From: Fuerstiella sp.
GTDB taxonomy: Bacteria; Planctomycetota; Planctomycetia; Planctomycetales; Planctomycetaceae
Length of the DNA stretch: 64,000 nucleotides
Reading direction: 5' to 3'
NCBI GenBank assembly: GCA_022843805.1
Contig: JALHMY010000043.1
Coordinates: 1-64,000, forward strand
Positions 1-9,103 of this stretch are shown piece by piece. Position 1 is the first letter of the stretch, and every line of letters begins with the position of its first letter. The notes under the pieces are model-generated. The model saw only the letters and a list, made by a program, of their open reading frames with translations, searched no databases and was not told the DNA's origin. The position numbers and the translations under genes are program-made.

Positions 1-19
1 CGCGCGAGGGGGGGGGGGC

Positions 20-597
20 GCCCCGCCACGGGTTACACTGAACGCCGTACCAACAACACCCGCAACCCGCCGTTCACCAGCCCCCTCCCGATCTTGCTGA
101 CGCTCGATCGACCTCCCCCGGCTTCGCCGGGAGAGGAGGTTTTATAACCTCCCCTCACGCGCAGCGAAGCGGAGTGGGAGGGGTCGGCCGATAGGCCGGG
201 GGAGGGCCCGCCGCGTGTTGCACTCAACGCCGTCCCAACAACACCCGCGTCCCGCCGTTCACCAGCCCCCTCCCGATCTCGCTGCCGCTCGCTCGACCTC
301 CCCCAGCTTTGCTGGGAGAGGAGGTTTTATAACCTCCCCTCCCGCGCAGCGAAGCGAAGTGGGAGGGGTCGGCCGATAGGCCGGGGGAGGGCCCGCCGCG
401 TGTTGCACTCAACGCCGTCCCAACAACACCCGCGTCCCGCCGTTCACCAGCCCCCTCCCGATCTTGCTGTCGCTCGATCGACCTCCCCCAGCTTCGCTGG
501 GAGAGGATGTAACTATAACCTCCCCTCCCGCGCAGCGAAGCGAAGTGGGAGGGGTCGGCCGAAGGCCGGGCCCGCCACGGGTTACACTCGACGCCGT
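20..597. repeat. Tandem array of ~185-bp GC-rich repeat units
   Basis: About three head-to-tail copies of one unit are visible. The marker CCCCCTCCCGATCT recurs at about 81, 266 and 451, giving a period of 185 bp. Each unit contains a small hairpin (CCCCCGGCTTCGCCGGG or a close variant) and a second palindromic part around GCGCAGCGAAGCGAAG. The last unit ends in a partial copy near 597. The same family forms a second array near 56.06-56.49 kb. Open frames running through it reuse the same peptide in every unit and are not believable genes. A run of 11 G residues (8-18) sits at its left edge. Confidence 0.85.
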
Positions 598-862
598 TGA
601 TCGACGACAAAGGCCGAGTCCTCTGCCGTCGACCATTGCCGGACCACGCCATGGATTATCTCGACAGCGGATAACGGTGAAACGAATGAATCCCGCAGCA
701 GCGGAAACCAGAATTTTTCAAACACCACAAAGTCGGTGTGCGCTGAAGGAACGCGGTGTCTTGAAAATCAGGGCTGTTTCATCCAGTCGAAAGCCCGTTT
801 CCACACGCATGTCGATGCCTCAACACTTGCAAACATCATCTGTCGAACGGTCCACTGGCGTT
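598..862 (+). repeat. 265-bp segment duplicated at 9461-9724
   Basis: This stretch matches 9461-9724 closely, including CGAGTCCTCTGCCGTCGACC and the following untranslated part. In the 9.4-kb copy the left end is the last codons of a transposase-like reading frame with a zinc-ribbon-like CxxC, so the duplicated part is probably the 3' tail and end of an insertion sequence. Here only the tail is kept. Its right end overlaps the last codons of the DUF6855-like gene on the minus strand. Confidence 0.7.
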
Positions 863-1246
863 GTGTTCAACTTCAGCCAGCCCAAGGTGCTCCATGAGCG
901 GAGGAACGTACATAGCGAAACGCCCACGGAAATTTTTCTTTAAGCCGTACCAGCCGCCAACCGGATTGTCTTTGGAGCGAGCCCAATGTTCGACAGTTCC
1001 TTCATTCGTTTTCTGTTTCTCGTCTTTACTACCCAATAGCATCCAGTCGCCGTGGCGCTTTAACATTGCCGCGAGATCATCAATGCATCGCAAGTCGTAG
1101 TGCAAAATCGTTGTTCCAACCGTACATACGAGAATGTCAGTCCCGTCCTTTTCGTCGACGTGCATTGTGTAGCTGGCGGTGCCGGGCGGCGTTTTCAACT
1201 CCAGCGGTTTGTCCTTTGTTCCGATCTTCCTGCGATAGTCAGACAT
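836..1246 (-). CDS. DUF6855-like small conserved protein
   Basis: A 136-residue soluble protein with no signal peptide or membrane segment. Its sequence (KLKTPPGT, TILHYDLRCIDDLAAML, a WG-type centre and NPVGGWYGL followed by LGLAEVEHN) reads like the family called DUF6855, a domain of unknown function; that assignment is from memory. ATG at 1246 is chosen over the TTG three bases upstream because GAGGAGAGGA lies just before it. It sits 39 nt downstream of the histidine kinase on the same strand and may share its transcript. The last residues fall inside a segment duplicated at 9.7 kb, so the C-terminus may have been replaced when that segment arrived. No function can be given. Confidence 0.7.
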   Translation of the reverse strand: MSDYRRKIGTKDKPLELKTPPGTASYTMHVDEKDGTDILVCTVGTTILHYDLRCIDDLAAMLKRHGDWMLLGSKDEKQKTNEGTVEHWARSKDNPVGGWYGLKKNFRGRFAMYVPPLMEHLGLAEVEHNASGPFDR

Positions 1247-1285
1247 CAAGTCCTCTCCTCGGCCGTTTTTCAGGGATCGAATTCC

Positions 1286-4200
1286 CTACCCGTCGGGTCC
1301 GCCGCATGAGGCGTCGAGTACCTCCCGCACTCGGCGGGCGAGGGAGAGCGGGGTGAACGGCTTCTGGATGAACCAGTCCCGCGCCGCCTTCACCCCGGAT
1401 CGAATGACCGCGTCGTCGGTGTACCCACTCATGTACAGGACGCGAACCCCGGGCCGCTGGCCGCGGACTACCTCGGCCAGCGCCCGCCCCCCGAAATCCG
1501 GCATGACCACGTCGGTCAGCAGCAGGTGGATCGGGTCGGAGTATTCGGACGCGATCCGCGCCGCCTCGGCCCCGGTCTCGGCGACGAGCACTACGTACCC
1601 CTGCATCCCGAGCATCGCACCGGCGACGTCCCGCACCCCCGTCTCGTCCTCGGCGATGAGGATGGTCTCGGTGCCCCGCGGGGCGACATTGATGACGGCC
1701 GACTTAGGACCAGCCGGTGGCTGCCGCACGACCGGCAGCAGCACGCGGAAGGTGGTGCCGGTCCCCGGCTCGCTCTCGACCATGATCGCCCCGCCAGCCT
1801 GCCGCACGATGCCGTACACGGTGGCCAATCCCAACCCGGTGCCTTTACCCGGCTCTTTGGTGGTGAAGAACGGCTCGAAGATACGATCCCTGACCTCCCG
1901 CGGGATCCCGATCCCCGTGTCGGCCACGCTCACCCGGACATACGGTCCCTGATCGAGCACTCCCGACTCGGTCGGCACGCCAGGTGGACAGTCCTGCAGC
2001 TCGGTCGTAATCGACAACAGCCCCCCTTTGGGCATCGCGTCACGCGCATTCACCGCCAGGTTCATGAACACCTGCTCGAGTTGCGGGGGTCGATCTTCAC
2101 CGGCGGGACGTCGGCCAGACTCGTCACCAGCCGCACGTCTTCCCCGATCAGCCGACGGAGCATCCGGGCGGACGACTCGACGACGTGGTTGACGTCCAGC
2201 ACCTTCGGCTCGACGATCGCCTTGCGGCTGAACGCCAGCAGTTGCGAGGTCAGCTCGGTCGCCCGCTGGCCAGCCTCCAGAACCTGGGTCAGGGCGTCCC
2301 GGCGGGAGTCGGCCGCGGGCATCCCCGCGAGGAGCACTTCTGCGTAGCCGTTGATCACGGTCAGCAGGTTGTTGAAGTCGTGGGCCACACCGCTGGCGAG
2401 TTGCCCGACAGCCTCGATCTTCTGGGCCTGCCGGAACTGATCCTCCAGTCGTCGCTCCTCGGTCACGTCCCGGGTGATGCCATAAATCACCTGATTCTCC
2501 ATGACCGGAATGGCGTTCCAGGAAAACCACCGGTACGAACCATCGCGGCATCGATATCGATTCTCGTACCCGCGAATCAACTCGCCCCGGAGGATTTGCT
2601 GTTCGACCGCTGCCAGACCGGCCCGGTCGTCCGGATGAACCAATTCGGAATACGGTTTCGCGAGTAGTTCCTCTTTCGTCCAGCCCAGGAGCCGAGACCA
2701 GGCCGGGTTCAGCTGCTTAAAGTATCCGTCGAACCCCGCGACGCAAAGTGGGTCGGGGGCGTGGATCCACACTCGCTCGAACTCACGCTGGGCGGCGACG
2801 AGGTCAGTAACGTCGCGGAGGATGCCGCAGATTGCGTACGGCCCGCCGTCGTTCCGCAGCAGCACGTGCGTCGCCAGCACCGTCGCCTCCCGTCCGTCGG
2901 AGAGCGGGCAGGTCAACCGCTCCTCAGTCGGGCCACTGGAGTCCAGCACCGCCCGGTCGCACTGCTCACATACGTCGGCCAGGTGCGGCGGGAGGATGTC
3001 CCGCGACCGCTGGCCGAGCCATTCCGCATGCGGTACCCCGAACATCGCCGCCGTCGCCCGGTTGACGTACAAATGGCGGCCGGCAAGGTCCCTGATGAAG
3101 ATGGCCGATGGGGCCGAGTCAAACACCGCCCGGAATCGCTCTTCGCTCTCGCGGATGACCTGCCCGGCGTAATCTCGCTCGATGGCCACACCGGCCAGGT
3201 GAGTGGCCTCAATAACCCTGGCCGAATCACCATCGGACACCGCACCCACACCAACCTGGACGGCCCGCCTGACCAACTCCTCGGCCCCGGTGAGGATGGC
3301 GTACGTCAGGCGGTCGAAGTCGCCGGGCGCCCGATTGTAAAGTGCAAAAGTGCCGATCGCCTCCCCCTTCTCGAAGCCCGGCACGTTCCCGCTGGACAGG
3401 ATCGGCACCGACACGCATGACCGCAGCCCGTGCGCAAGGGCAAGGCCGCGGTAGTCGTCCCACAGCGGGTCGGTTGCGATGTCGGTGACCGTGACCGTCG
3501 CCCTGCGGAAGGCGGCTGTGCCGCACGACCCGGCCTTCGGGCCGACGGGAACCCCGTCGACCGCCCGATTGTACTCGGCCGGGAGCGACCGCCCGGCCCC
3601 GAACCGCAGTCGCCCGGCCGCCTTGTCCACGATCAGGACGGAGCAAAGGGATCCCGGGAGCTGCTCCTCCACCAGACCGACGACCTCGCCCAGTATCCTG
3701 TGCAGGTCCGCCCCGACGGCGATGAGTTCAAGGATCTGGTTGTACGCCGTCAGCGCCCACTCCGACCGCTTCCGCGCCGTGATGTCCTGGACAGTCCCAA
3801 GGACGCTGACCACATCTCCCGCCGCGGAACACTCGACCTGTGCGACGTTGGCCAGCCATCGCACCTCGCCGCCAGGCCGGACGACGCGGAACTCGCCGGT
3901 AAAGGGCATACGCCGCTCCAGGGCCTCGTTGAACCGGGCCTGCATCCCGGGCAGATCGTCCGGGTGGAGGAGGCGGGTCCAGGCCTCAAAGGTGCCGTCG
4001 AAGTCCGCAACACCGACAATCCGATATACCTCGGGCGACCAGTCGATCTTTCCTGTCGCCAGGTCTATCGTCCACACGCCCATATGGGCGGCGGCCAGGG
4101 CCAGTTCCGTCCGCCGACTCTGGTTCGCCGCCGCCAGTTCGGCCTGCTTGCGGGCTGTGATGTCGTAGTGGGCCACCACAGCCCCGCCGTCTTTGGTTGA

Positions 4201-4899
4201 GAGCGGGGTGACGTGCATGGCGAACCAACGCATCTCGGTCGGCGAGTCGCAGGGGTACTCCATGACGAAGAAGGACCGATTCCCGCGGAGGACGTCCTCG
4301 ATCCCGTCGGCGGCCGGTACCGCCTCGTCCGACTTCTCCCCGGAACAACCCCGGCACAGGCCGACGTAATCGACCCCGACGTCGGTGCACGGCGGGACGG
4401 CACCACCCGGCGTGTTCTCCTCGGCAAACCGCGTCCACGCCCGATTCACCTCACGGATCTGTCCGTTCGGGTCGAGCACGGCGACGTGTGCGGACATGCT
4501 GTTCAGGATGTCGGTCGCGTACCAGTTGTGCCGTTGCCGCTCGATCGCCGCCGCCCGGTCAGCGGAAATCGGCCGCGAGACGCCGAGGATTCCGGTGATC
4601 GCCCCTGAGACATCGCGCACTGCATGAACGTGCGCCTCGATCCACACTCTGCTACCGTCCTTGCGATAGTCCTGAAACTCCCCGTCCCATTCACCCCCAG
4701 CCGCAAGCTGCCGGATGTGTTCGCTCACCTCGGCCCGGGCAGCTGGCGGAAATCGCTCGATGAGTGCGCGACCGATCATCTCGGCAGCAGTCCACCCGAA
4801 GAGTTGAGTAGCTGAGTCGTTCCAGCCGCGGACAACACCCGACGGGTCGGTCAGGATGGCGGCATCCGGAAGGGCCTGGAGTAATTGATTTTGTGGCAT
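1286..4899 (-). pseudogene. Multi-PAS/GAF hybrid sensor histidine kinase with receiver domain, frameshifted
   Basis: A cytoplasmic sensor kinase of about 1,200 residues read in two frames. Frame 1 (from 4899) holds PAS domains at about 6-115, 125-250 and 260-380, a GAF domain at about 390-555, two more PAS domains (575-695, 700-815) and the HisKA domain with phospho-acceptor His840 in GVAHDFNN. It stops early at 2062. The other frame continues with the ATPase N box (NLAVNARDAM), the G boxes (DTGIGI, GTGLGLATVYG) and a receiver domain with Asp in LLTDVVMPD and Lys in IQKPF, ending at 1286. The frames join at a CCCCC run near 2085-2092, where one extra base would restore IDPxQLEQVFMNL. No membrane segment is seen. 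Base composition is far more GC-rich than neighbouring genes, suggesting transfer. It may be a true pseudogene or a sequencing error. Confidence 0.88.
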
Positions 4900-5306
4900 A
4901 GGCGAGAAGGGCTTCCGTGGTTGGTACGTGTTGCGAACCTGATCGAGACCCCGTTGAATTGTAGCTGGACACGAGCGAACGGCGCCCCTGCCGCCTCCAA
5001 CTTCGGACGCCTAACGCTTGCGTTAATGCGTCCAACGCAGGGACGGCATGAATAGTGGTATTTGGGAGTTCGGGGACGGGTTCAACACAATGTTAAGCTG
5101 GCGGTGAGCGACTTACTGCCGGGAATTCACATCCCGTCTATGGGGGTTGACTCACCCTGACTGGTCAGGGGCAGGTGTCGGCGCACTGCCGCATGCGAAC
5201 TGGCCAGTAAAGCTCGATCGCACGCTCGACTGTATTACACACCGGACAACGCTCCGGTTCAAGTGCAGCCACCACGGCTGTCCCAACTTCCGCCCCAACG
5301 CCTGAC
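4900..5306. other. Non-coding stretch upstream of the kinase
   Basis: No convincing gene is seen. Composition drops from the GC-rich kinase to that of the neighbouring island. The kinase promoter should lie in the part next to 4899, but no clear -35/-10 pair was recognised. The open frame around 5152-5367 shares a short peptide with one at 7.75 kb only because the two DNA segments are duplicates. Confidence 0.5.
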
Positions 5307-5517
5307 TCACCGCCGAGAGGCCACTCCCGGGCGACTCACCCTCACTACCTTTCCGGGCACGCTTCAACGAACCACTTCGAACGCGTCGCCAGGATCAAGA
5401 TTACGGCTTCACGCATTCTTATAGATTCGCTGCAACCCTCGATACTGGGGCTCTGGCTAAGAGCTAACCACGCGGGAGTCACACCCGCTTGTCATCAAAC
5501 CATTTCCAGTCCGCACG
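5307..5517 (-). repeat. ~210-bp degenerate duplicate of 7713-7917
   Basis: The two stretches align along their whole length with many substitutions and small gaps. Each begins, on the minus strand, directly after the stop codon of a small orphan gene (5519 and 7939). Both start with sequence that would encode ADWKWFD, then diverge. It looks like the decayed remnant of one ancestral 3'-flanking segment or gene end carried with both genes. Confidence 0.65.
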
Positions 5518-5518
5518 T

Positions 5519-6028
5519 TCACGGCTTTGTTCGGCCAGCCTTGCCCATCTTCCGCAACAGCCGGACTAACCGTCCGGCCTTCCTTTCAACAACCGCCCAA
5601 TCCCATGCATTTGGGCTTTGAAAGTCAGGATAAGTGTCGCTCCAATTCGATGCACGGATCGCCGAATTAACAGCCACTCGGCACTCAACCATCGGGTGTT
5701 TCCGGAAGTCGCATTGCAACTGGATCAGTCCCCATCCTTCCTGACAAAATCGGAAGGTGTGGCCGTTGCAAGCTTCCGGCTTCAGATCAATCCGTCGTTC
5801 GTGAGTATGGCCTTTCGCCTCGGGGTAGTAGAGGGTGTATTGTAGAAACACGTCCCCGACTCCCGGTTCGTAATGCAAATCGTCGAGCAATGCGTCGGCA
5901 TCTGCAAATTCTCTAGTGGCGCAACCAAAGTTGGAATACGCCTGCCGGACGACCACGGGCCCCTGCGCGAAGACCGCCGCCACGATCTCGTTGAGCTGCT
6001 CCAGGAAGATTTGTTGCGTGGTTTCCAT
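5519..6028 (-). CDS. Hypothetical protein in cassette-like array
   Basis: A 169-residue soluble protein with no signal peptide, membrane segment or motif that I recognise. It is rich in aromatic residues (LHYEPGVGD, YTLYYPEAKG, WGLIQLQCDF) and ends in a basic tail. ATG at 6028 starts 13 nt after the edge of an attC-like palindrome (6041-6129), as genes do in integron cassettes. It has the same orientation as the other small genes up to 10.3 kb. Its stop lies next to a degenerate repeat shared with the gene at 7.9 kb. Function unknown. Confidence 0.65.
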   Translation of the reverse strand: METTQQIFLEQLNEIVAAVFAQGPVVVRQAYSNFGCATREFADADALLDDLHYEPGVGDVFLQYTLYYPEAKGHTHERRIDLKPEACNGHTFRFCQEGWGLIQLQCDFRKHPMVECRVAVNSAIRASNWSDTYPDFQSPNAWDWAVVERKAGRLVRLLRKMGKAGRTKP

Positions 6029-6040
6029 GGATTCCTGAGC

Positions 6041-6129
6041 CCGAACACTTCACATCAGCGGGCCGGCGCGAGATGCGTTGATTTCAAAACCGACCCGACC
6101 GCCGGCTCCGTTGCATGCGTTTGTTCAAG
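6041..6129 (-). repeat. attC-like recombination site
   Basis: About 89 bp bounded by CGAAC (6042-6046) and GTTC (6123-6126). Inside are two long imperfectly complementary arms, 6053-6071 and 6098-6117; GCCGGCG pairs fully and a CGG/CCG pair flanks it with an unpaired base. The GTT/AAC ends, the imperfect arms with extrahelical bases and the position just upstream of a small ORF match integron attC sites. This is an inference from layout; a covariance-model search would settle it. Confidence 0.5.
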
Positions 6130-6255
6130 TAAGCCGCTGCGCGGCGGGTGAACTTCGGTATTCAGATAGAGCGAACGAAATGACCATCCGAAAGTGCCCG
6201 TTAGTGTGGACACGACTTTTCCGAATGACTATCGTAATTCCAACGCGATCCGCTC

Positions 6256-6289
6256 CGCCCGCCGCGAAGTCAAAGCCTTATTGGTTATG
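6256..6289 (-). repeat. 34-bp tail identical to 9908-9941
   Basis: On the minus strand this begins at the stop codon of the 6285 gene (TAACCAATAAGGC and on) and is identical over 34 bp to the sequence beginning at the stop of the 9937 gene. The two proteins are unrelated, so the shared tail is a mobile or recombination-derived 3' flank rather than common ancestry of the genes. Confidence 0.75.
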
Positions 6290-6986
6290 TGCCTTCCTCA
6301 AAGTGTCCAATGTGTACACACGCCGCTCCCATTTGACCAATTGCATCGAGTAATTCCTCGAACGATTCGACGGGAGCCGTGCCAAGGTCGATCGAGAACT
6401 GCGAGTAGTCGTGCCCATATTCAGGATCGGACAGAAAGTGAACGCCGCCGAGCAACTCACCATCTGCGGGATCATTCTCCTGGAACCAACCGATGAACCA
6501 GTCGCGAATCGGTGTCCAATCAGCATCGCTTTTTAATCCGTAGATCCGTAATTGCATCCAATTCCATTGAAACGGACGTAAATCAACATTTAGATTGTTC
6601 TCTGGCCAATCAAATGCGATAGGTTCGAACGACAGCATTCCATCAGTGTCGATCTGGACTGAATCGGACACAGCGCCATCACGGATTACGAGCAAATCGC
6701 CGCGCGATGGAAGTGCAAGTTCGCCTTCAGCGACGACGTCACCATTTGCATCGCAGAATGCGGGCTCGTGCGTAAGCGTTACGCCATCAGCGCTGGAGTG
6801 CTCGTTGATCGCATCAATGAAACGACTGACGTAGTAGTCGCGGATTTGGTCAAGGAGTTGTCCAATCACCGAGGAGTCTCCGGGCACATAAACGAATTGC
6901 GATCGATGCATCTGGCGATTAGCCGACGCATCGATCGTGCGTTGAACTTTTCCGCTTTGTGGACTGGGTACAAAGGGGCTGGTCAT
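6285..6986 (-). CDS. Hypothetical protein in cassette-like array
   Basis: A 233-residue acidic soluble protein with no signal peptide. Aromatic-rich stretches (WNWMQLRIYGL, WTPIRDWFIGWF) and a Pro/Ser-rich N-terminus are visible, but no family is recognised. The ending (AACVHIGHFEEGT) runs straight into a 34-bp tail shared with the gene at 9.9 kb, and the next attC-like site lies some 125 bp further on. It is in line with the other small minus-strand genes of the island and is probably a cassette gene. ATG at 6986 has no strong ribosome-binding site. Function unknown. Confidence 0.65.
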   Translation of the reverse strand: MTSPFVPSPQSGKVQRTIDASANRQMHRSQFVYVPGDSSVIGQLLDQIRDYYVSRFIDAINEHSSADGVTLTHEPAFCDANGDVVAEGELALPSRGDLLVIRDGAVSDSVQIDTDGMLSFEPIAFDWPENNLNVDLRPFQWNWMQLRIYGLKSDADWTPIRDWFIGWFQENDPADGELLGGVHFLSDPEYGHDYSQFSIDLGTAPVESFEELLDAIGQMGAACVHIGHFEEGT

Positions 6987-7233
6987 GGTGATCGGCCCTA
7001 TGCGGAATCAATCACGAGCACTCGGCGGCGCCTGGCAGTTTACTGCCGGCGGCTGGAGTTGTCACCCCGAAACTGGCACCGATGGGAGATTCGGTCGTGA
7101 CGAAAATGCTGTCTGTCCAGTCGCCGCAGTCTTCTCCTGGACTGCGGCAGCCTGCTGCCGCTTTCCAGTCCACAGCCTGCTGTGGACAACCACCTGCAAT
7201 TTGAACATCGCGGGCACAAGGCCAGCAGCACTT

Positions 7234-7443
7234 CCGGCCCCAACCGACCTCGCGTCGGTTGAGCCACGGTTTGAAAACTACAAGCATGGTGGATCAGGCG
7301 TCTGAAGTCATTGCGCTGAGCCGGGGTAGTGTAGTTCTCAAACATGGGCACCTTCGGCACAAGGCCTAGGTGTGCTGATAGCTATACCATGTACTCCGTA
7401 GTTTCCAAACCTGGGCTCAACCGGCGTGAAGCCGGTTGGGGCC
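7234..7443. repeat. Inverted pair of ~48-bp REP-like hairpin elements
   Basis: The stretch 7234-7283 is repeated in reverse at 7393-7443 with scattered mismatches. Each arm itself contains a hairpin (CAACCGGCGTGAAGCCGGTTG-type, with the arms CAACCG and CGGTTG). Such hairpin pairs resemble REP/BIME elements. The surrounding 6987-7446 stretch holds no believable gene. Confidence 0.6.
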
Positions 7444-7446
7444 CGG

Positions 7447-7566
7447 CTGCAGAAACGCGCGATGCTTGTAACACTTCACACATGACAGCAGCCGATTCAC
7501 TTCTGCACCGCTCAGAACCGCTGGCAGCTTCTTCGGTCGTTTGCCATAGGGTCTCACTGGTTGCTT
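7447..7566 (-). pseudogene. Fragment of a tyrosine recombinase (integrase) gene
   Basis: A short open stretch reads KRPKKLPAVLSGAEVNRLL followed by KHRAFL, which resembles the linker and first helix of the catalytic domain of XerC/IntI-type tyrosine recombinases (the KxLPxVLSxxEVxRLL pattern). The catalytic Arg and Tyr boxes are missing and the sequence around it is unrelated. It may be what is left of the integrase that built this cassette-like island, or of an IS-linked integrase; the fragment is too short to choose. Confidence 0.4.
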
Positions 7567-7712
7567 TGATGACATCATGCATAGCGCGAGCGGACGAGCG
7601 ACTCCGGGTCTTCTCTCGCAGCTTGCCATATCGCGGCGAGAGATATTGCCTTCCAGCATGCACACACCCTGGGCAGAATCCAACAGATACAAAATTTCAG
7701 AGCTCATGTCGT

Positions 7713-7917
7713 TCACCGCCGGTAGGCCACTCCCGGTCGATTCACCCTCACTCCCTTTCTGTGTACACTTCAACCGGCCACTTCAGAGACGTCGCCAGCA
7801 TTACGGCTTCACGCTCCTTATAGACACGCTGCAACACTCGATACGGAGCCTCTGGCCAAGAGTTACTCCGGCGGGAGTTCCACCCGCTTGCCATCAAACC
7901 ATTTCCAGTCCGCACGT
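7713..7917 (-). repeat. ~205-bp degenerate duplicate of 5307-5517
   Basis: Second copy of the segment described at 5307-5517. In this copy the frame after the stop of the 7939 gene can be read as SERYDARADWKWFDGKRVE before a stop, which looks protein-like and may be the C-terminal end of a lost gene. Confidence 0.65.
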
Positions 7918-7938
7918 GCATCGTATCGTTCGCTGGTG

Positions 7939-8418
7939 TTAGTCAGTCATGTTGCCGGAAGTTGAAGTGAAAACGTGGGCGGAATTGTCGTTGGCGTCGT
8001 TAGTTGGCGCCACCCGTTCTTCCCGGTAAAGCTGGAAGCCTTGCCGGATGCAAAAGAGTATCAGAAGTAGCAGGAAGAAATAGCCAGCCGCTTGAACCCC
8101 AAGAAACAGTGGGCCAAGAGTGTAGTTCGTGTCAGCGGTCAGTGCCTCCCAATCCTGATCAGTCATCTTGTCAAGGTTTGCATCGGCCCATGCATGCCGG
8201 ATCCGCCATTTTTCCTCGATATCCAGACCGGCCAGGAAAGTCGCACCGATCGTGAAAGCGATAGTAGTAATCAGCTTAGTTGTTCGACGAAGCCATGGGC
8301 GTCGAATAAGCGAAAACAGAATCAGAATTACGACGGCCGATTTGAGAAACAGCGGGTATGCCCAAGTCCATGCATTACTACGAGACTCATCCCAGACTTG
8401 TATAAATGCGTCACTCAT
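7939..8418 (-). CDS. Small membrane protein in cassette-like array
   Basis: A 159-residue protein with three predicted membrane segments (about 24-42, 48-64 and 100-122) and a hydrophilic Thr/Asn-rich C-terminus. No family is recognised. ATG at 8418 follows 28 nt after the attC-like site 8446-8535, and GAACAA stands just before it, as it does before the 28-residue gene upstream. Likely a cassette gene sitting in the inner membrane; role unknown. Confidence 0.65.
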   Translation of the reverse strand: MSDAFIQVWDESRSNAWTWAYPLFLKSAVVILILFSLIRRPWLRRTTKLITTIAFTIGATFLAGLDIEEKWRIRHAWADANLDKMTDQDWEALTADTNYTLGPLFLGVQAAGYFFLLLLILFCIRQGFQLYREERVAPTNDANDNSAHVFTSTSGNMTD

Positions 8419-8445
8419 TTGTTCGTGTTCATAGTGGGACTAGCG

Positions 8446-8535
8446 GCGAACGTTGGCCATCACCCGGCACGCGCGAGCAAGGATCCCATTTCATAAACGG
8501 TCGATCGCGTGCTCGGCGTGGATGGCTTTGTTCGC
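8446..8535 (-). repeat. attC-like recombination site
   Basis: About 90 bp bounded by exactly complementary GCGAAC (8446-8451) and GTTCGC (8530-8535). The inner arms (8456-8476 and about 8503-8525) pair through GCCATC and GCACGCG with bulged bases, leaving a central loop. This is the clearest of the three attC-like sites: short core boxes with GTT, imperfect arms with extrahelical bases, and a small gene starting just beyond. Confidence 0.6.
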
Positions 8536-8654
8536 GGATCCAACGGGAGGCAGTCGAGTTCCCTGCCATTGCAGGCGAAATTCAGTCCGCCGAACGTCGC
8601 ACTGCCAAAGATAATTTAGCGAACTTCAACGCGGGCAAGAAGATCTGGCGATCC

Positions 8655-8741
8655 CTATTTGTTTTTGTTTTTGACGATCATGACAACCGTAAACAACGAA
8701 ATTGCAATTACCAGTAGTGATATCCAAAGTGCGATGCTCAT
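8655..8741 (-). CDS. 28-residue single-span membrane microprotein
   Basis: A very short gene encoding MSIALWISLLVIAISLFTVV followed by a basic tail (VKNKNK). Almost the whole chain is one membrane helix, with the positive end expected in the cytoplasm. ATG at 8741 is preceded by AACGAGAACAA, close to the ACGAACAA before the neighbouring cassette gene. It lies alone between two attC-like sites (8446-8535 and 8871-8958), so it would be the only gene of a ~425-bp cassette. Possible roles are a toxin-like or regulatory membrane peptide, but nothing proves expression. Confidence 0.45.
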   Translation of the reverse strand: MSIALWISLLVIAISLFTVVMIVKNKNK

Positions 8742-8870
8742 TTGTTCTCGTTTCTTGGGTAAACGGTCGGATGATTCTGAGCTGTGCCGGATCGTTTTTC
8801 CGGCTCGTGAGTTAGGACTGCCTGCAAGCATTTTCGGACACTTATGTCGCAACAATCGTCTGGTCCAGCC

Positions 8871-8958
8871 GCTAACGACCATGTTGACCGAGCCTCCGCC
8901 AACACGGCTTCCATTTCGAGACGGACCGTCGGGGGCTTCGGTCCAACATTTTGTTCAA
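8871..8958 (-). repeat. attC-like recombination site
   Basis: About 88 bp bounded by GCTAAC (8871-8876) and GTTC (8953-8956). The arms 8881-8900 and 8927-8949 pair through ATGTTG, ACCGA, GCC and CCG blocks separated by single extrahelical bases. The flank TTGTTCAAGTAAGCCGCTG is also found at 6121-6139 next to the site at 6041-6129, linking the two sites as one family. Confidence 0.55.
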
Positions 8959-9103
8959 GTAAGCCGCTGTCGCGGCAGGGGTGTTGGTTGCGTTAAATCA
9001 TACAGGAATCGTTTCGCGTTTGGCAACGGTGAGTGGTCAATCTGTCTGTCGCTGGGGCGTCGGTGGATGCTCCGTTTATGGTTCCTGACAGAAAGACTTT
9101 CAC

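Noticed and set aside
20..597. CRISPR array
   Set aside because: The repeated unit is ~185 bp and head-to-tail without unique spacers of 25-45 bp; no cas gene is nearby.
1526..2347. 273-residue plus-strand protein
   Set aside because: Antisense to the conserved ATPase and receiver parts of the histidine kinase; long only because of high GC.
3430..4200. 256-residue plus-strand protein
   Set aside because: Antisense to the PAS/GAF region of the kinase; no own motif.
5152..5367. 71-residue minus-strand gene
   Set aside because: Its only similarity (GSEGES...SG) comes from the DNA duplication with 7.7 kb; no conserved coding pattern.
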